A stretch of 64,000 nt of DNA from Streptomyces sp. NBC_01353 (GTDB lineage: Bacteria > Actinomycetota > Actinomycetes > Streptomycetales > Streptomycetaceae): assembly GCF_036237275.1 (NCBI RefSeq), contig NZ_CP108352.1, forward strand, positions 2,604,001-2,668,000, written 5' to 3'. Position 1 is the first letter of the stretch. Each line of letters starts with the position of its first letter. A program made the translations under genes and the position numbers. Below, one piece after another: positions 56,638-64,000 of the stretch. The notes under the pieces are model-generated. The model was not told where the DNA came from. It made no database searches and saw only the letters and a list, made by a program, of their open reading frames with translations.

Positions 56638-58221
56638 TTACTGAGGCGGGTTGCCGTGCTTGCGGGACGGCAGGTCGGCGTGCTTGGTGCGGAGCATGGC
56701 GAGGGCCCTGATGAGGACCTCCCGCGTCTCTGCGGGGTCGATCACGTCGTCGACCAGTCCGCGCTCCGCCGCGTAGTAGGGGTGCATCAGCTCGGCCTTG
56801 TACTCCTTGACCATGCGCGTCCGCATGACCTCGGAGTCCTCGGCCTCGGCGATCTGCTTGCGGAAGATGACGTTGGCGGCACCTTCGGCGCCCATCACCG
56901 CAATCTCGTTGGTGGGCCAGGCGTACGTCAGGTCGGCGCCGATGGACTGGGAGTCCATGACGATGTACGCGCCGCCGTACGCCTTGCGCAGGATCAGGCT
57001 GATCCGGGGCACGGTCGCGTTGCAGTACGCGTACAGCAGCTTCGCGCCGTGGCGGATGATTCCACCGTGCTCCTGATCAACGCCCGGCAGGAAGCCAGGT
57101 ACGTCCAAAAGGGTGACGATCGGGATATTGAAAGCATCGCACATCTGGACGAATCGGGCGGCCTTCTCCGAGGCCTCGATGTCCAGGACGCCCGCCAGCG
57201 ACTGCGGCTGGTTGGCGACGATGCCGACGACCTGGCCGTCCAGGCGGGCCAGCGCGCAGATGATGTTGCGTGCCCAGCGCTCGTGGATCTCCAGGAAGTC
57301 GCCTTCGTCGACGAGCTCCTCGATCACCTTGTGCATGTCGTACGGACGGTTGCCGTCGGCAGGGACCAGGTCGAGCAGGACGTCCGAGCGGCGGTCCGCC
57401 GGGTCCTCGGAGGCGACGGTCGGCGGGTTCTCGCGGTTGTTCTGGGGGAGCATCGACAGGAGGTACCGCACCTCGGCGATGCAGGTCTCCTCGTCGTCGT
57501 ACGCGAAGTGCGCCACGCCGCTCGTCTCGGCGTGCACGTCCGCACCGCCGAGGCCGTTCTGGGTGATCTCCTCACCGGTGACCGCCTTGACGACGTCCGG
57601 GCCGGTGATGAACATCTGCGAGGTCTCGCGGACCATGAAGACGAAGTCGGTCAGCGCCGGGCTGTAGGCCGCGCCGCCGGCGCACGGGCCGAGCATCACC
57701 GAGATCTGCGGGATGACACCCGAGGCGCGGGTGTTGCGCTGGAAGATGCCGCCGTAGCCGGCGAGAGCGGAGACGCCCTCCTGAATACGGGCGCCGGCGC
57801 CGTCGTTCAGCGAGACGAGCGGGGCGCCGGACGCGATGGCCATGTCCATGATCTTGTGGATCTTCGTGGCGTGGGCCTCGCCCAGCGCGCCGCCGAAGAT
57901 CCGGAAGTCGTGCGCGTAGACGAAGACCGTGCGGCCCTCGACCGTGCCCCAGCCGGTGATGACACCGTCGGTGTACGGCTTCTTCGCCTCCAGGCCGAAG
58001 CCCGTGGCGCGGTGTCGGCGCAGCTGCTCGACCTCGCTGAAGGAACCAGGGTCGAGCAGCAGCTCGATGCGCTCGCGAGCGGTCAGCTTGCCCTTGGCGT
58101 GCTGGGCCTCGGTCGCCCGCTCGCTCGGCCCGCGCCGAGCCTCCTCGCGCAGGGCGTGCAGTTCGGCCACACGGCCACGGGCGTCAGTCGGCTCGCTCGG
58201 GATCTGGTCCACAACGGTCAT
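56638..58221 (-). CDS. accB: Acyl-CoA carboxylase carboxyltransferase AccB
   Basis: Beta (carboxyltransferase) subunit of acyl-CoA carboxylase, making malonyl-CoA and methylmalonyl-CoA. The 527-residue product shows the two crotonase-like halves: FGGALGEAHATKIHKIMDMA and LNDGAGARIQEGVSALAGYGGIF, then VPRISLILRKAYGGAYIVMDS. Position 420 is Ile in GGAYIVM; the equivalent residue 422 is Ile in AccB and Asp in PccB of S. coelicolor and is known to set acyl-CoA preference. This, with the adjacent accE, identifies AccB. ATG at 58221. Confidence 0.94.
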   Translation of the reverse strand: MTVVDQIPSEPTDARGRVAELHALREEARRGPSERATEAQHAKGKLTARERIELLLDPGSFSEVEQLRRHRATGFGLEAKKPYTDGVITGWGTVEGRTVFVYAHDFRIFGGALGEAHATKIHKIMDMAIASGAPLVSLNDGAGARIQEGVSALAGYGGIFQRNTRASGVIPQISVMLGPCAGGAAYSPALTDFVFMVRETSQMFITGPDVVKAVTGEEITQNGLGGADVHAETSGVAHFAYDDEETCIAEVRYLLSMLPQNNRENPPTVASEDPADRRSDVLLDLVPADGNRPYDMHKVIEELVDEGDFLEIHERWARNIICALARLDGQVVGIVANQPQSLAGVLDIEASEKAARFVQMCDAFNIPIVTLLDVPGFLPGVDQEHGGIIRHGAKLLYAYCNATVPRISLILRKAYGGAYIVMDSQSIGADLTYAWPTNEIAVMGAEGAANVIFRKQIAEAEDSEVMRTRMVKEYKAELMHPYYAAERGLVDDVIDPAETREVLIRALAMLRTKHADLPSRKHGNPPQ

Positions 58222-58376
58222 GTACCGACCCTACGAAGTCGACCAAGAAAATCCTGCCGTCCACTCCGTACAGTCTCCCGAGTGGATTCCTGGTGGAGTA
58301 AGACAGAACCGTCGACGGGGAGAGCCGAGTCAACAGCCAGACACCCCCCGCGTTTGTAGGCTTTCCACACAACCCT

Positions 58377-60728
58377 CTAAAGAGCCACCTGTGCGTGACA
58401 GGTGATCCCCGCGGTACCGGGAGTGATCCGCAGCCGCAGCGAGCGGCCGGTCGCGAGCACCTCCACCGAGGGATCGTGGCCGATCACGCGGCGGACCGGC
58501 TGGTTCCAGACGAGCTCCAGCGGCCGGCCCGTACGCTGCGGCTCGCTGATCCGGAGGTCGAGGACCGAGCGTCGGCGACGGACCAGGACACTCGCCGGGG
58601 CCGTGACCGTCAGGCGCTCCACCGTACCGGCCCGCCACAGGTTGGCGGCCGTGAGTCCGAGGGACGGGACGGCGACGGCCTGCCGGTCGGCGGTGTTGTC
58701 CAGGATCTCCAGCCAGTCCTCGTCGGCGGCGCGTGCGGCCAGGGTGCGCCGGGAGGCGCCCGGCATGAGCAGATACGCGTAGGAGGCGCCGGCCGGGTCC
58801 GTGCCGTGGTCGAGCCACAGGGTCTGGTAGGTCCGGGTACGGGTGACGGTGGAGCTGGTGGTGTTGATGTCGCTCCAGGCGCCGGTCCGGTCCTCGCGCA
58901 GCGTCCGGAGGTTCGCGGTGCCCTGGGGGAAGACCCAGCCGCCGTGTCCTTCGAGGTGCGCCCAGCCCCTTCCGGTGGTGAGCGCCTGGGTGCCTCCCCC
59001 ACGGCCTTCGGCGTGGGAGGTACCCCCATCGCCGAGATTGCGGTTGTCGACGACCGTCTCGACGGGGACGCCGTCGGAGGCGGTGATCCCGGCCCCGAGA
59101 CAGATCACGGTGTCCGCCGCGCAGAACCAGGACTTACGGGCCTCCAGGGTGGAGCCCAGGCCCTTGAGGTGCTGTCCGACGGCGGCGAACTCGCCGTCGG
59201 TGGCTCCGCCGACCCAGGTCACGGCCGGTTTCGGAGCGCCCCACTCGCCACCCGCGCGGTCGGCGAGGCGCTTGGTGGAGACGGTCGTTCCGGGGAGGCG
59301 GTAGGGGTCGACGGTGGGCCAGAACCAGTCGGTGTACTGCCCGCCCTGGCCGGGCGTCCACCAGGAGAGCATCCCGGCGCCGGTGTGCCAGCCGCGCGGA
59401 TTCTCGCCGTTGCCGCACTCGTAGTACGAGATCCGCTCCGAGGCCATGGCGATGTTGGCGGCCCAGCCGGGGCGTCGGTGCACGGCCCGGTCCATGGCGG
59501 CGAAGAGGGTGTGTCCGGTCGGCTCGGGGGCGGCGGGGACGGGCCCGTCGGCGACCGCGTGCAGCCTGGCGAGGTCGGCGACGCCGAACTGGCGGGCGGA
59601 GAGGATCGGGGAGACGGTGTCCCGCTCGATCCAGCCCTTCACGCGCGCGTGCCACCGCTCGCGCTCGGCGGCGCTCGCTCCGTCCGCGAGCAGCGCCATG
59701 GCGGCGATGATCCCCTGGCCGTGGAAGTGGTCGGAGCGCATGACGCGGCGCTCGTCGTTCTTGAGGTAACCGCGGCTGATGGCACGGCCGTTGACGCTGT
59801 CCATCATCAGACCGTCGTAGATCAGGGGCGCGTAGGCCTTCTCCACACTGTCGAGGATGATCTGCCGGTTCGGGTCGGTGACCGCCCAGCTGGAGCCGGC
59901 GAGCAGGGCGAAGAGCCGGCCGAGGCCGTCGAGCATGACCTGTCCGTACGTGCCCGAGTAGGCGACCCAGGTGTGCTGGACGAACGAGCCGTCGGCGTAG
60001 AGGCCGTCGCCCTTGGTCACGTACGGGAAGACGGGCGAGAGGGCGTCGCGGGCGAGGGCGATCTTGGCGGGGTTCGCGCCGACGATGCCGCGCAGAGCGA
60101 CGGAGCGGCAGAGGTCGACGCGATTGGCGCCGGTGGAGGTGCCGCTGTAGTCGTCGAGCATCGAGTCCGGGACGAAGTGGTCGACGGCGGCGCAGGCGGC
60201 CGCTATCCGCTCGGGGCCGAGGTACGGGTGGAGCGCGGCGACGATGTCCATGAGGAGGCGGGGGCTGCCGATCTGCCACTCCCACCAGTTGCCGTACGGC
60301 TGGGTGCCCCACCTGTAGATCCGCGCGGAGAGGTGGTCGAGGCCCCGGAGGACGTCGGCGAGCAGGGTCGCGTCGCCGGTGAGCCCGGTGCCGGGCTGGA
60401 GGTACGCCTGCGTCATGGTCCACAGGCGGCTGTAGCTCTGGGTGATGCCGGAGGGCGGGTCGAAGGGGTAGCCCGGCCACAGGGAGGTGTAGGTGGGGGC
60501 CATGGAGGCCCGGAAGGTGCGGGCGAGTTCGCCGGTCTCGGCGAGGCGGGACGCGTACGGCTCGGCGCCGGCATCGAAGCCGGCGCCGAGCTGGATGTCG
60601 AGCCAGCGCTGCCGGAGGGTCTCGAACTCACCCTCGGCGGCGCGGGCCTGAGGGGACAGGGCGAGCGTCGCCGCGGCGGCGGAGGTGACGGTCAGGAAGG
60701 TACGGCGGGACCAGTCGGGAACGGGCAC
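58377..60728 (-). CDS. Secreted family 8 polysaccharide lyase (hyaluronate lyase-like)
   Basis: PL8 lyase cleaving hyaluronan, chondroitin or xanthan by beta-elimination. The 783-residue product has a Tat signal (SRRTFL then an Ala-rich helix to about 31), an alpha toroid with NWWEWQIGSPR, and catalytic N202, H252 and Y261, whose spacing (50 and 9) equals that of N349/H399/Y408 in pneumococcal hyaluronate lyase. The beta-sandwich domains follow. Residues about 567-579 (DGGTSHAEGRGGG) are encoded by a palindromic insertion. GTG at 60728 follows GGGAGG. It lies 88 bases after the GH101 gene on the same strand. Confidence 0.92.
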   Translation of the reverse strand: MPVPDWSRRTFLTVTSAAAATLALSPQARAAEGEFETLRQRWLDIQLGAGFDAGAEPYASRLAETGELARTFRASMAPTYTSLWPGYPFDPPSGITQSYSRLWTMTQAYLQPGTGLTGDATLLADVLRGLDHLSARIYRWGTQPYGNWWEWQIGSPRLLMDIVAALHPYLGPERIAAACAAVDHFVPDSMLDDYSGTSTGANRVDLCRSVALRGIVGANPAKIALARDALSPVFPYVTKGDGLYADGSFVQHTWVAYSGTYGQVMLDGLGRLFALLAGSSWAVTDPNRQIILDSVEKAYAPLIYDGLMMDSVNGRAISRGYLKNDERRVMRSDHFHGQGIIAAMALLADGASAAERERWHARVKGWIERDTVSPILSARQFGVADLARLHAVADGPVPAAPEPTGHTLFAAMDRAVHRRPGWAANIAMASERISYYECGNGENPRGWHTGAGMLSWWTPGQGGQYTDWFWPTVDPYRLPGTTVSTKRLADRAGGEWGAPKPAVTWVGGATDGEFAAVGQHLKGLGSTLEARKSWFCAADTVICLGAGITASDGVPVETVVDNRNLGDGGTSHAEGRGGGTQALTTGRGWAHLEGHGGWVFPQGTANLRTLREDRTGAWSDINTTSSTVTRTRTYQTLWLDHGTDPAGASYAYLLMPGASRRTLAARAADEDWLEILDNTADRQAVAVPSLGLTAANLWRAGTVERLTVTAPASVLVRRRRSVLDLRISEPQRTGRPLELVWNQPVRRVIGHDPSVEVLATGRSLRLRITPGTAGITCHAQVAL
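58990..59028. repeat. Palindromic REP-like insertion inside the lyase gene
   Basis: GCCTCCCCCACG and CGTGGGAGGTACCCCC flank a GCCTTCGG loop. On the minus strand it reads GGGGGTACCTCCCACGCC then GAAGGCCGTGGGGGAGG, the form of a small palindrome I know as dispersed in Streptomyces genomes. In frame, no stop. Confidence 0.6.
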
Positions 60729-60756
60729 GGAAGCCTCCCGGGGGAAGTGGTGTAGA

Positions 60757-60815
60757 CCGGTTGGCCGGTTGTAGCACCCGTTCTCCGACGCAATCAATGA
60801 GCACGACAAGCGCTT
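60757..60815 (-). promoter_or_regulatory. Lyase promoter region with LacI-type operator
   Basis: The perfect palindrome AAGCGCTT at 60808-60815 matches the AAnCGnTT centre of LacI-family operators and lies 80 bases upstream of the lyase start. A second repeated motif, CAACCGG twice in tandem (minus strand, about 60771-60757), is closer to the start. TTGATT and CTACAA 17 bases apart could be a weak promoter. Confidence 0.45.
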
Positions 60816-60816
60816 A

Positions 60817-63800
60817 CTACCGGGAGCCTCCGCAGTGGAAGCGGGCGTTCCCCCAGTCCGCGTGGTCGTTGCCGTTCCCGTCGCCGCCGTCGCCTGCCAC
60901 CAGCTCCACATAGGTGGCCCCGGTGACGTCGGCGGTGAGCGACCAGGCGGTGTCGGCGGCCTTCAGGACCGGCGACTTCACCTTCTCCGTGCCGTCGGCG
61001 AGGACGCTGAACTGCACCGAGCCACGGCTTGTCTGGACGTCGTCCACGCCGACCTCGGCGGTGACGGAGGTGCACTTCCCGCCCAGGTAGTAGCGGACCG
61101 TGGACGGGGCGTGGGTGCCCAGGCCCTTCGCGTACGCCACTCCCCCGATCCTGAGCGGGCTGCCGTCGCCGGTGCCCGTCTCGCCGTTGGACAGGTCGCG
61201 CTCGACCGGTCCCCAGCCGTTGGTGGCGGACGTCCAGTCAAGGTCGCTCGCCCAGCTGTCCGTGGTGGGCGGCGGGGGCAGCGTACGGACGGAGGTGGCG
61301 GCGCTCAGCTTCCGCGCCTCTCCCCCGACGGTGTACGTGAGCGTCGAACCGAGCGGGTAGGTCTGGTACTTCGCGTCGACCGGGGGCGTCACCTGCCAGG
61401 TGGCGGTGGCCTGGGCGCCCGCCGCGACCGTCCCGAGGGATACGGGCCCGGCCGGCTCGGCGGTCCAGCCCGCGGGGAGTTCCAGGGCTGCCGTGGCCCC
61501 GGGGACGGTGTTCGCCTCGTCGTTGGCGAAGGTGGCGGTGACCTGGTTCGGGCGGCCCGGTTCCAGGGTCTCCGGGGCGGCGAGGGCGAGCGTGCCGCAG
61601 GCCGCCTTCTCCGCCGCCGGGCCGAGGTCGGTGACGGTGAAGGAGTCGAGGACGAAGTCGGCCCCGTCGGGGGCGTCGCCGCGCTTGCGCAGTCCGGTCC
61701 AGGTGTCACCGCAGCCGGCGGTCACGGTCTCGGAGAAGTGCCCGGTGGTCCTCTGCTGTCCGACGGGCGTACGACGGGTCTCCACCGCGGTCCCGTTCGT
61801 CCGGTCGTAGCCGGTGACCCACTCGTAGGCGCCCGCGTGGCTCGACTGGTAGTCGTACTCGACGCGGTAGCTGCGCCCGTCCTTCATGGGGACGGTCCAG
61901 GGCGCGGTCCGGTAGACCAGGCCGCTGTTCTCGTCGTGAGACTTCAGCGATTCGGCGCCACCGAGGACGTCGTCGACGAGCTTCCCGTTCCAGCCGGCCT
62001 GGGTGTACGGGGCGTGGAGCTGGGCGATGTGGGTGCGCGGGTCGGTCGTGCCGCCGGAGTCGCCCTTGAGGAAGGGGCCCCAGCCCTGGTCGACGGCCTC
62101 GAAGTCCTCGTGCACGAGCGCGCCGGCCTTGGTGGCGGGGTTGTTGGCGACGATCCGGACGTCGTCGATCCGGACGGCCGCCGGGCTGCCGCTCGCGGCC
62201 TCGATCCGGAGCGTGGTGGAGCCGCTGCCGGGGGCGGTGAAGGTGACCTTGGCGCGCTGGAGGCGGGTGCCGTTCCAGTCGGAGGCGGCGATCCGGTCCT
62301 GGACGGCCGAGCGTTCGACGGTGACGGACGCCCCGCCGGCGGAGAGCGTGGTGGGTCGGGTCCTGCCCGCCTCGACCTCGATCAGGGCGGAGGCGGTGTA
62401 CCGCTTGCCGGGGGTGAGGCCGGTGATCGTCTGCTGTACGGAGGCGGTGGCGGAGCCGGTGAGCTTCGCGCTGTTGCGGCCGTGGTCGTCGGTGTCACGT
62501 GCGACGGTCCCGGTCTTGGTCCAGTCGCCGAGCTTCGCGTCGTTGAAGCCGGGGTCCTCGACCGCGGTCCCCTGGCCCCAGCGGGGGTCGAGCGGCTCGG
62601 GTGCGCGGTTCGGGTAGAGGACGTAGGGCTGTCCGGCGGCGGCGTCGAGGGTGATCTTCCCGTCGACGGGGCGTACGGTCGCGGTCTTCACTCGGCCGTT
62701 GTCGGTGAGCTTGTGGACGGCGTACGAGCCGGTGCCCGGGACGGTCCAGGTGGTGCGGCCGCCCGCCTTGTTGTAGTGGTACAGCTTCTTGCCGCCGTCC
62801 CACGGCAGCAGGTAGTTCTCGCCGTCGAGGACCTTGCGACCGTCCTCGTAGAAGGTGCGACGGCCGTCCTCGACGGTGCCGCGCACACCGCCCGTGAAGG
62901 TGAGGTCGTTGCCGTTCCAGCGGGTGATCGTCTGCTGCTGGAGGTACTTGGCGGGCAGGTTCTTCTGCCAGATGTTGGCGTAGAAGTGGTTCCAGTCGGT
63001 CTCGCCGGTCCAGCCCTCGAAGTCCTCGAGGGCGGTCTGGCCGAGGACCGGGTGGTTGTTCCAGATGTCCTTCTCGCCGTTGCGGATGAAGCGGATGATC
63101 TGGGAGTTGAGGCCCTTGTTGGTGGCGCCGCCGTAGTTCAGGTCGTTGGCCCAGTGGGACCAGAGCGAGGCGCGCTCGAACTTCTCGGACCACTCGGTGG
63201 CGACGTTCCACCCCTGGGCCTGCACGGCCTGCATCGTCTTGTCGGCGATCCAGCCGTGCGTGTAGTAGACGTCGATGTAGAGCATCGACAGGTTGGGGTC
63301 GGTCTCGTCGCGCAGCTGCTGGAAGCGACGGGCGAGGTCGCCGCTGTTGATGTCCCGGCGCTGGTCGATGTAGTAGCTCTGGTTGAGCCAGTTCCAGCCG
63401 GGCTTGGTCTTGTCCACGAGGGTCTCGCTGAAGTTCTTCGCCTCGGGGTACGACTCGGTGGCGTTGACGTGGACCCCGAAGCCGGCGCCCCACTTCTTCC
63501 CCTCCTTCAGCAGCTTGTTGAGGTCGTCGAGGCCGCCGGCGCGCTTGTTGTAGTTGCCGCCGTAGTCGGGGTGCGCGGAGTCGTGGCCCTCGGAGCCGTA
63601 CCCCTTGAGCAGGGCGAACTGGCCGAGTCCGTCGGTGGCGAGCGAGATCCGCTTGACGTCGTCGAGGGTGCGCAGGAAGGGGTGGGTGGCCTGGGAGGCG
63701 AAGTTGAACGGGATGTGGGCGATGACCCGGTCGGGGGTCTGCTCGCCGCCCGGGGACTTGACGCCGATCGCGCGGAAGGCGAGGGCGCCGTCCTGCCAGT

Positions 63801-64000
63801 CGGTCTTCCCGTCGGCGTTGGCGTCGGGGGTGACGACGACCTTGGCCCAGGGGAGGTTGTCGCCGCTCTCGGGCCGCGGGGCTCCGGCGCCGCGGTAGGT
63901 CCACTGGCCGGACCAGACGCCGACGCGGGTCTCGGTCGCCGTCCTGCGGGCCTGGTGCCAGAAACGGGCGCCGTCGCGGGCGCTGGGTCCCGCGGGCTTG
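60817..64000 (-). CDS. GH101 endo-alpha-N-acetylgalactosaminidase (5' part missing)
   Basis: Glycosidase releasing core-1 O-glycan (Gal-GalNAc) from mucin-type glycoproteins. The frame is open from the right edge, giving about 1060 residues. The (beta/alpha)8 domain shows KGYGSEGHDSAHPDYGG, FGVHVNATESYPEA, MLYIDVYYTHGW with the likely nucleophile Asp (codon 63273-63271), and ATEWSEKFERASLW with the likely acid/base Glu. Downstream come galactose-binding-like modules, an Ig-like module (LALAAPETLEPGRPNQVTATF) and a C-terminal NPCBM domain (GLGTHAPSTVRYYLGG). The signal peptide is outside the window. PL8 lyase follows on the same strand. Confidence 0.9.
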   Translation of the reverse strand, partial: KPAGPSARDGARFWHQARRTATETRVGVWSGQWTYRGAGAPRPESGDNLPWAKVVVTPDANADGKTDWQDGALAFRAIGVKSPGGEQTPDRVIAHIPFNFASQATHPFLRTLDDVKRISLATDGLGQFALLKGYGSEGHDSAHPDYGGNYNKRAGGLDDLNKLLKEGKKWGAGFGVHVNATESYPEAKNFSETLVDKTKPGWNWLNQSYYIDQRRDINSGDLARRFQQLRDETDPNLSMLYIDVYYTHGWIADKTMQAVQAQGWNVATEWSEKFERASLWSHWANDLNYGGATNKGLNSQIIRFIRNGEKDIWNNHPVLGQTALEDFEGWTGETDWNHFYANIWQKNLPAKYLQQQTITRWNGNDLTFTGGVRGTVEDGRRTFYEDGRKVLDGENYLLPWDGGKKLYHYNKAGGRTTWTVPGTGSYAVHKLTDNGRVKTATVRPVDGKITLDAAAGQPYVLYPNRAPEPLDPRWGQGTAVEDPGFNDAKLGDWTKTGTVARDTDDHGRNSAKLTGSATASVQQTITGLTPGKRYTASALIEVEAGRTRPTTLSAGGASVTVERSAVQDRIAASDWNGTRLQRAKVTFTAPGSGSTTLRIEAASGSPAAVRIDDVRIVANNPATKAGALVHEDFEAVDQGWGPFLKGDSGGTTDPRTHIAQLHAPYTQAGWNGKLVDDVLGGAESLKSHDENSGLVYRTAPWTVPMKDGRSYRVEYDYQSSHAGAYEWVTGYDRTNGTAVETRRTPVGQQRTTGHFSETVTAGCGDTWTGLRKRGDAPDGADFVLDSFTVTDLGPAAEKAACGTLALAAPETLEPGRPNQVTATFANDEANTVPGATAALELPAGWTAEPAGPVSLGTVAAGAQATATWQVTPPVDAKYQTYPLGSTLTYTVGGEARKLSAATSVRTLPPPPTTDSWASDLDWTSATNGWGPVERDLSNGETGTGDGSPLRIGGVAYAKGLGTHAPSTVRYYLGGKCTSVTAEVGVDDVQTSRGSVQFSVLADGTEKVKSPVLKAADTAWSLTADVTGATYVELVAGDGGDGNGNDHADWGNARFHCGGSR

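Noticed and set aside
58395..60755. A 786-codon plus-strand frame opposite the PL8 lyase
   Set aside because: Composition is Gly/Arg/Val-rich without motifs; the lyase with its catalytic triad lies on the minus strand.

Overview
The window is high-GC DNA with the codon bias, GTG starts and gene order of a Streptomyces chromosome. From ffh through amtB-glnK-glnD, nsdA, ftsY, glcP, smc, rnc, coaD, recG, thiLD, ddl, hupS, leuCD, ndgR, gltX, two tandem conservons and accBE it follows, gene for gene, the core region I know from Streptomyces coelicolor. Most of it is core housekeeping sequence. Lineage-specific content is concentrated at the right end (about 58.4-64 kb) and in small inserted or repeated elements. 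Gene names rest on motif recognition and remembered synteny, not on a database search.

Layout, left to right. 1-5 kb: 3'-truncated ffh, then the nitrogen operon amtB-glnK-glnD on the minus strand, with a GlnR-type box array upstream of amtB. 5-9 kb: nsdA, a lone Prim-Pol domain protein, and ftsY. 9-13 kb: NCS1 permease, LLM flavin oxidoreductase, and the glucose permease glcP with an unusual AT-rich repeat region upstream. 13-18 kb: smc, a small coiled-coil protein and acylphosphatase. 18-20 kb: an exported CAP-domain protein and an HxlR regulator with a candidate operator. 20-27 kb: mutM, rnc, rpmF, the YceD protein, a DivIVA/SepIVA-like protein, coaD, rsmD and recG. 27-33.5 kb: FakA-like DAK2 protein, rpmB, thiL-thiD, a stand-alone Lrp/AsnC ligand-binding protein, a DUF3515 lipoprotein and ddl. 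33.5-40.5 kb: plsC-gpsA, cofC, a tiny beta-rich protein, hupS, a small conserved protein, leuC-leuD and divergent ndgR. 40.6-41.2 kb: five tRNA genes (Glu-Gln-Glu-Glu-Gln) built around a duplicated pair. 41-45 kb: HAD hydrolase, DUF4241 protein, gltX and a FAH-family enzyme. 45-56.3 kb: a small twin-motif protein and two complete conservons (cvnA-B-C-D twice). 56.4-58.2 kb: accB-accE. 58.4-64 kb: a Tat-exported family 8 polysaccharide lyase and a 5'-truncated GH101 endo-alpha-N-acetylgalactosaminidase.

Working together: amtB-glnK-glnD import ammonium and signal nitrogen status; ffh and ftsY form the SRP targeting pathway; leuCD is controlled by the adjacent ndgR; the two conservons look like membrane sensor to small-GTPase relays; accB-accE encode carboxyltransferase subunits of acyl-CoA carboxylase; the last two genes attack hyaluronan-like polysaccharide and O-glycans. 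I saw no CRISPR array, prophage, IS element, biosynthetic gene cluster or clearly new multi-gene system. The points most worth a second look are the tandem conservons with near-identical B and D genes, the palindromic insertions inside coding sequence, the duplicated tRNA block, the twin-motif small protein, and the glycan-degrading pair.
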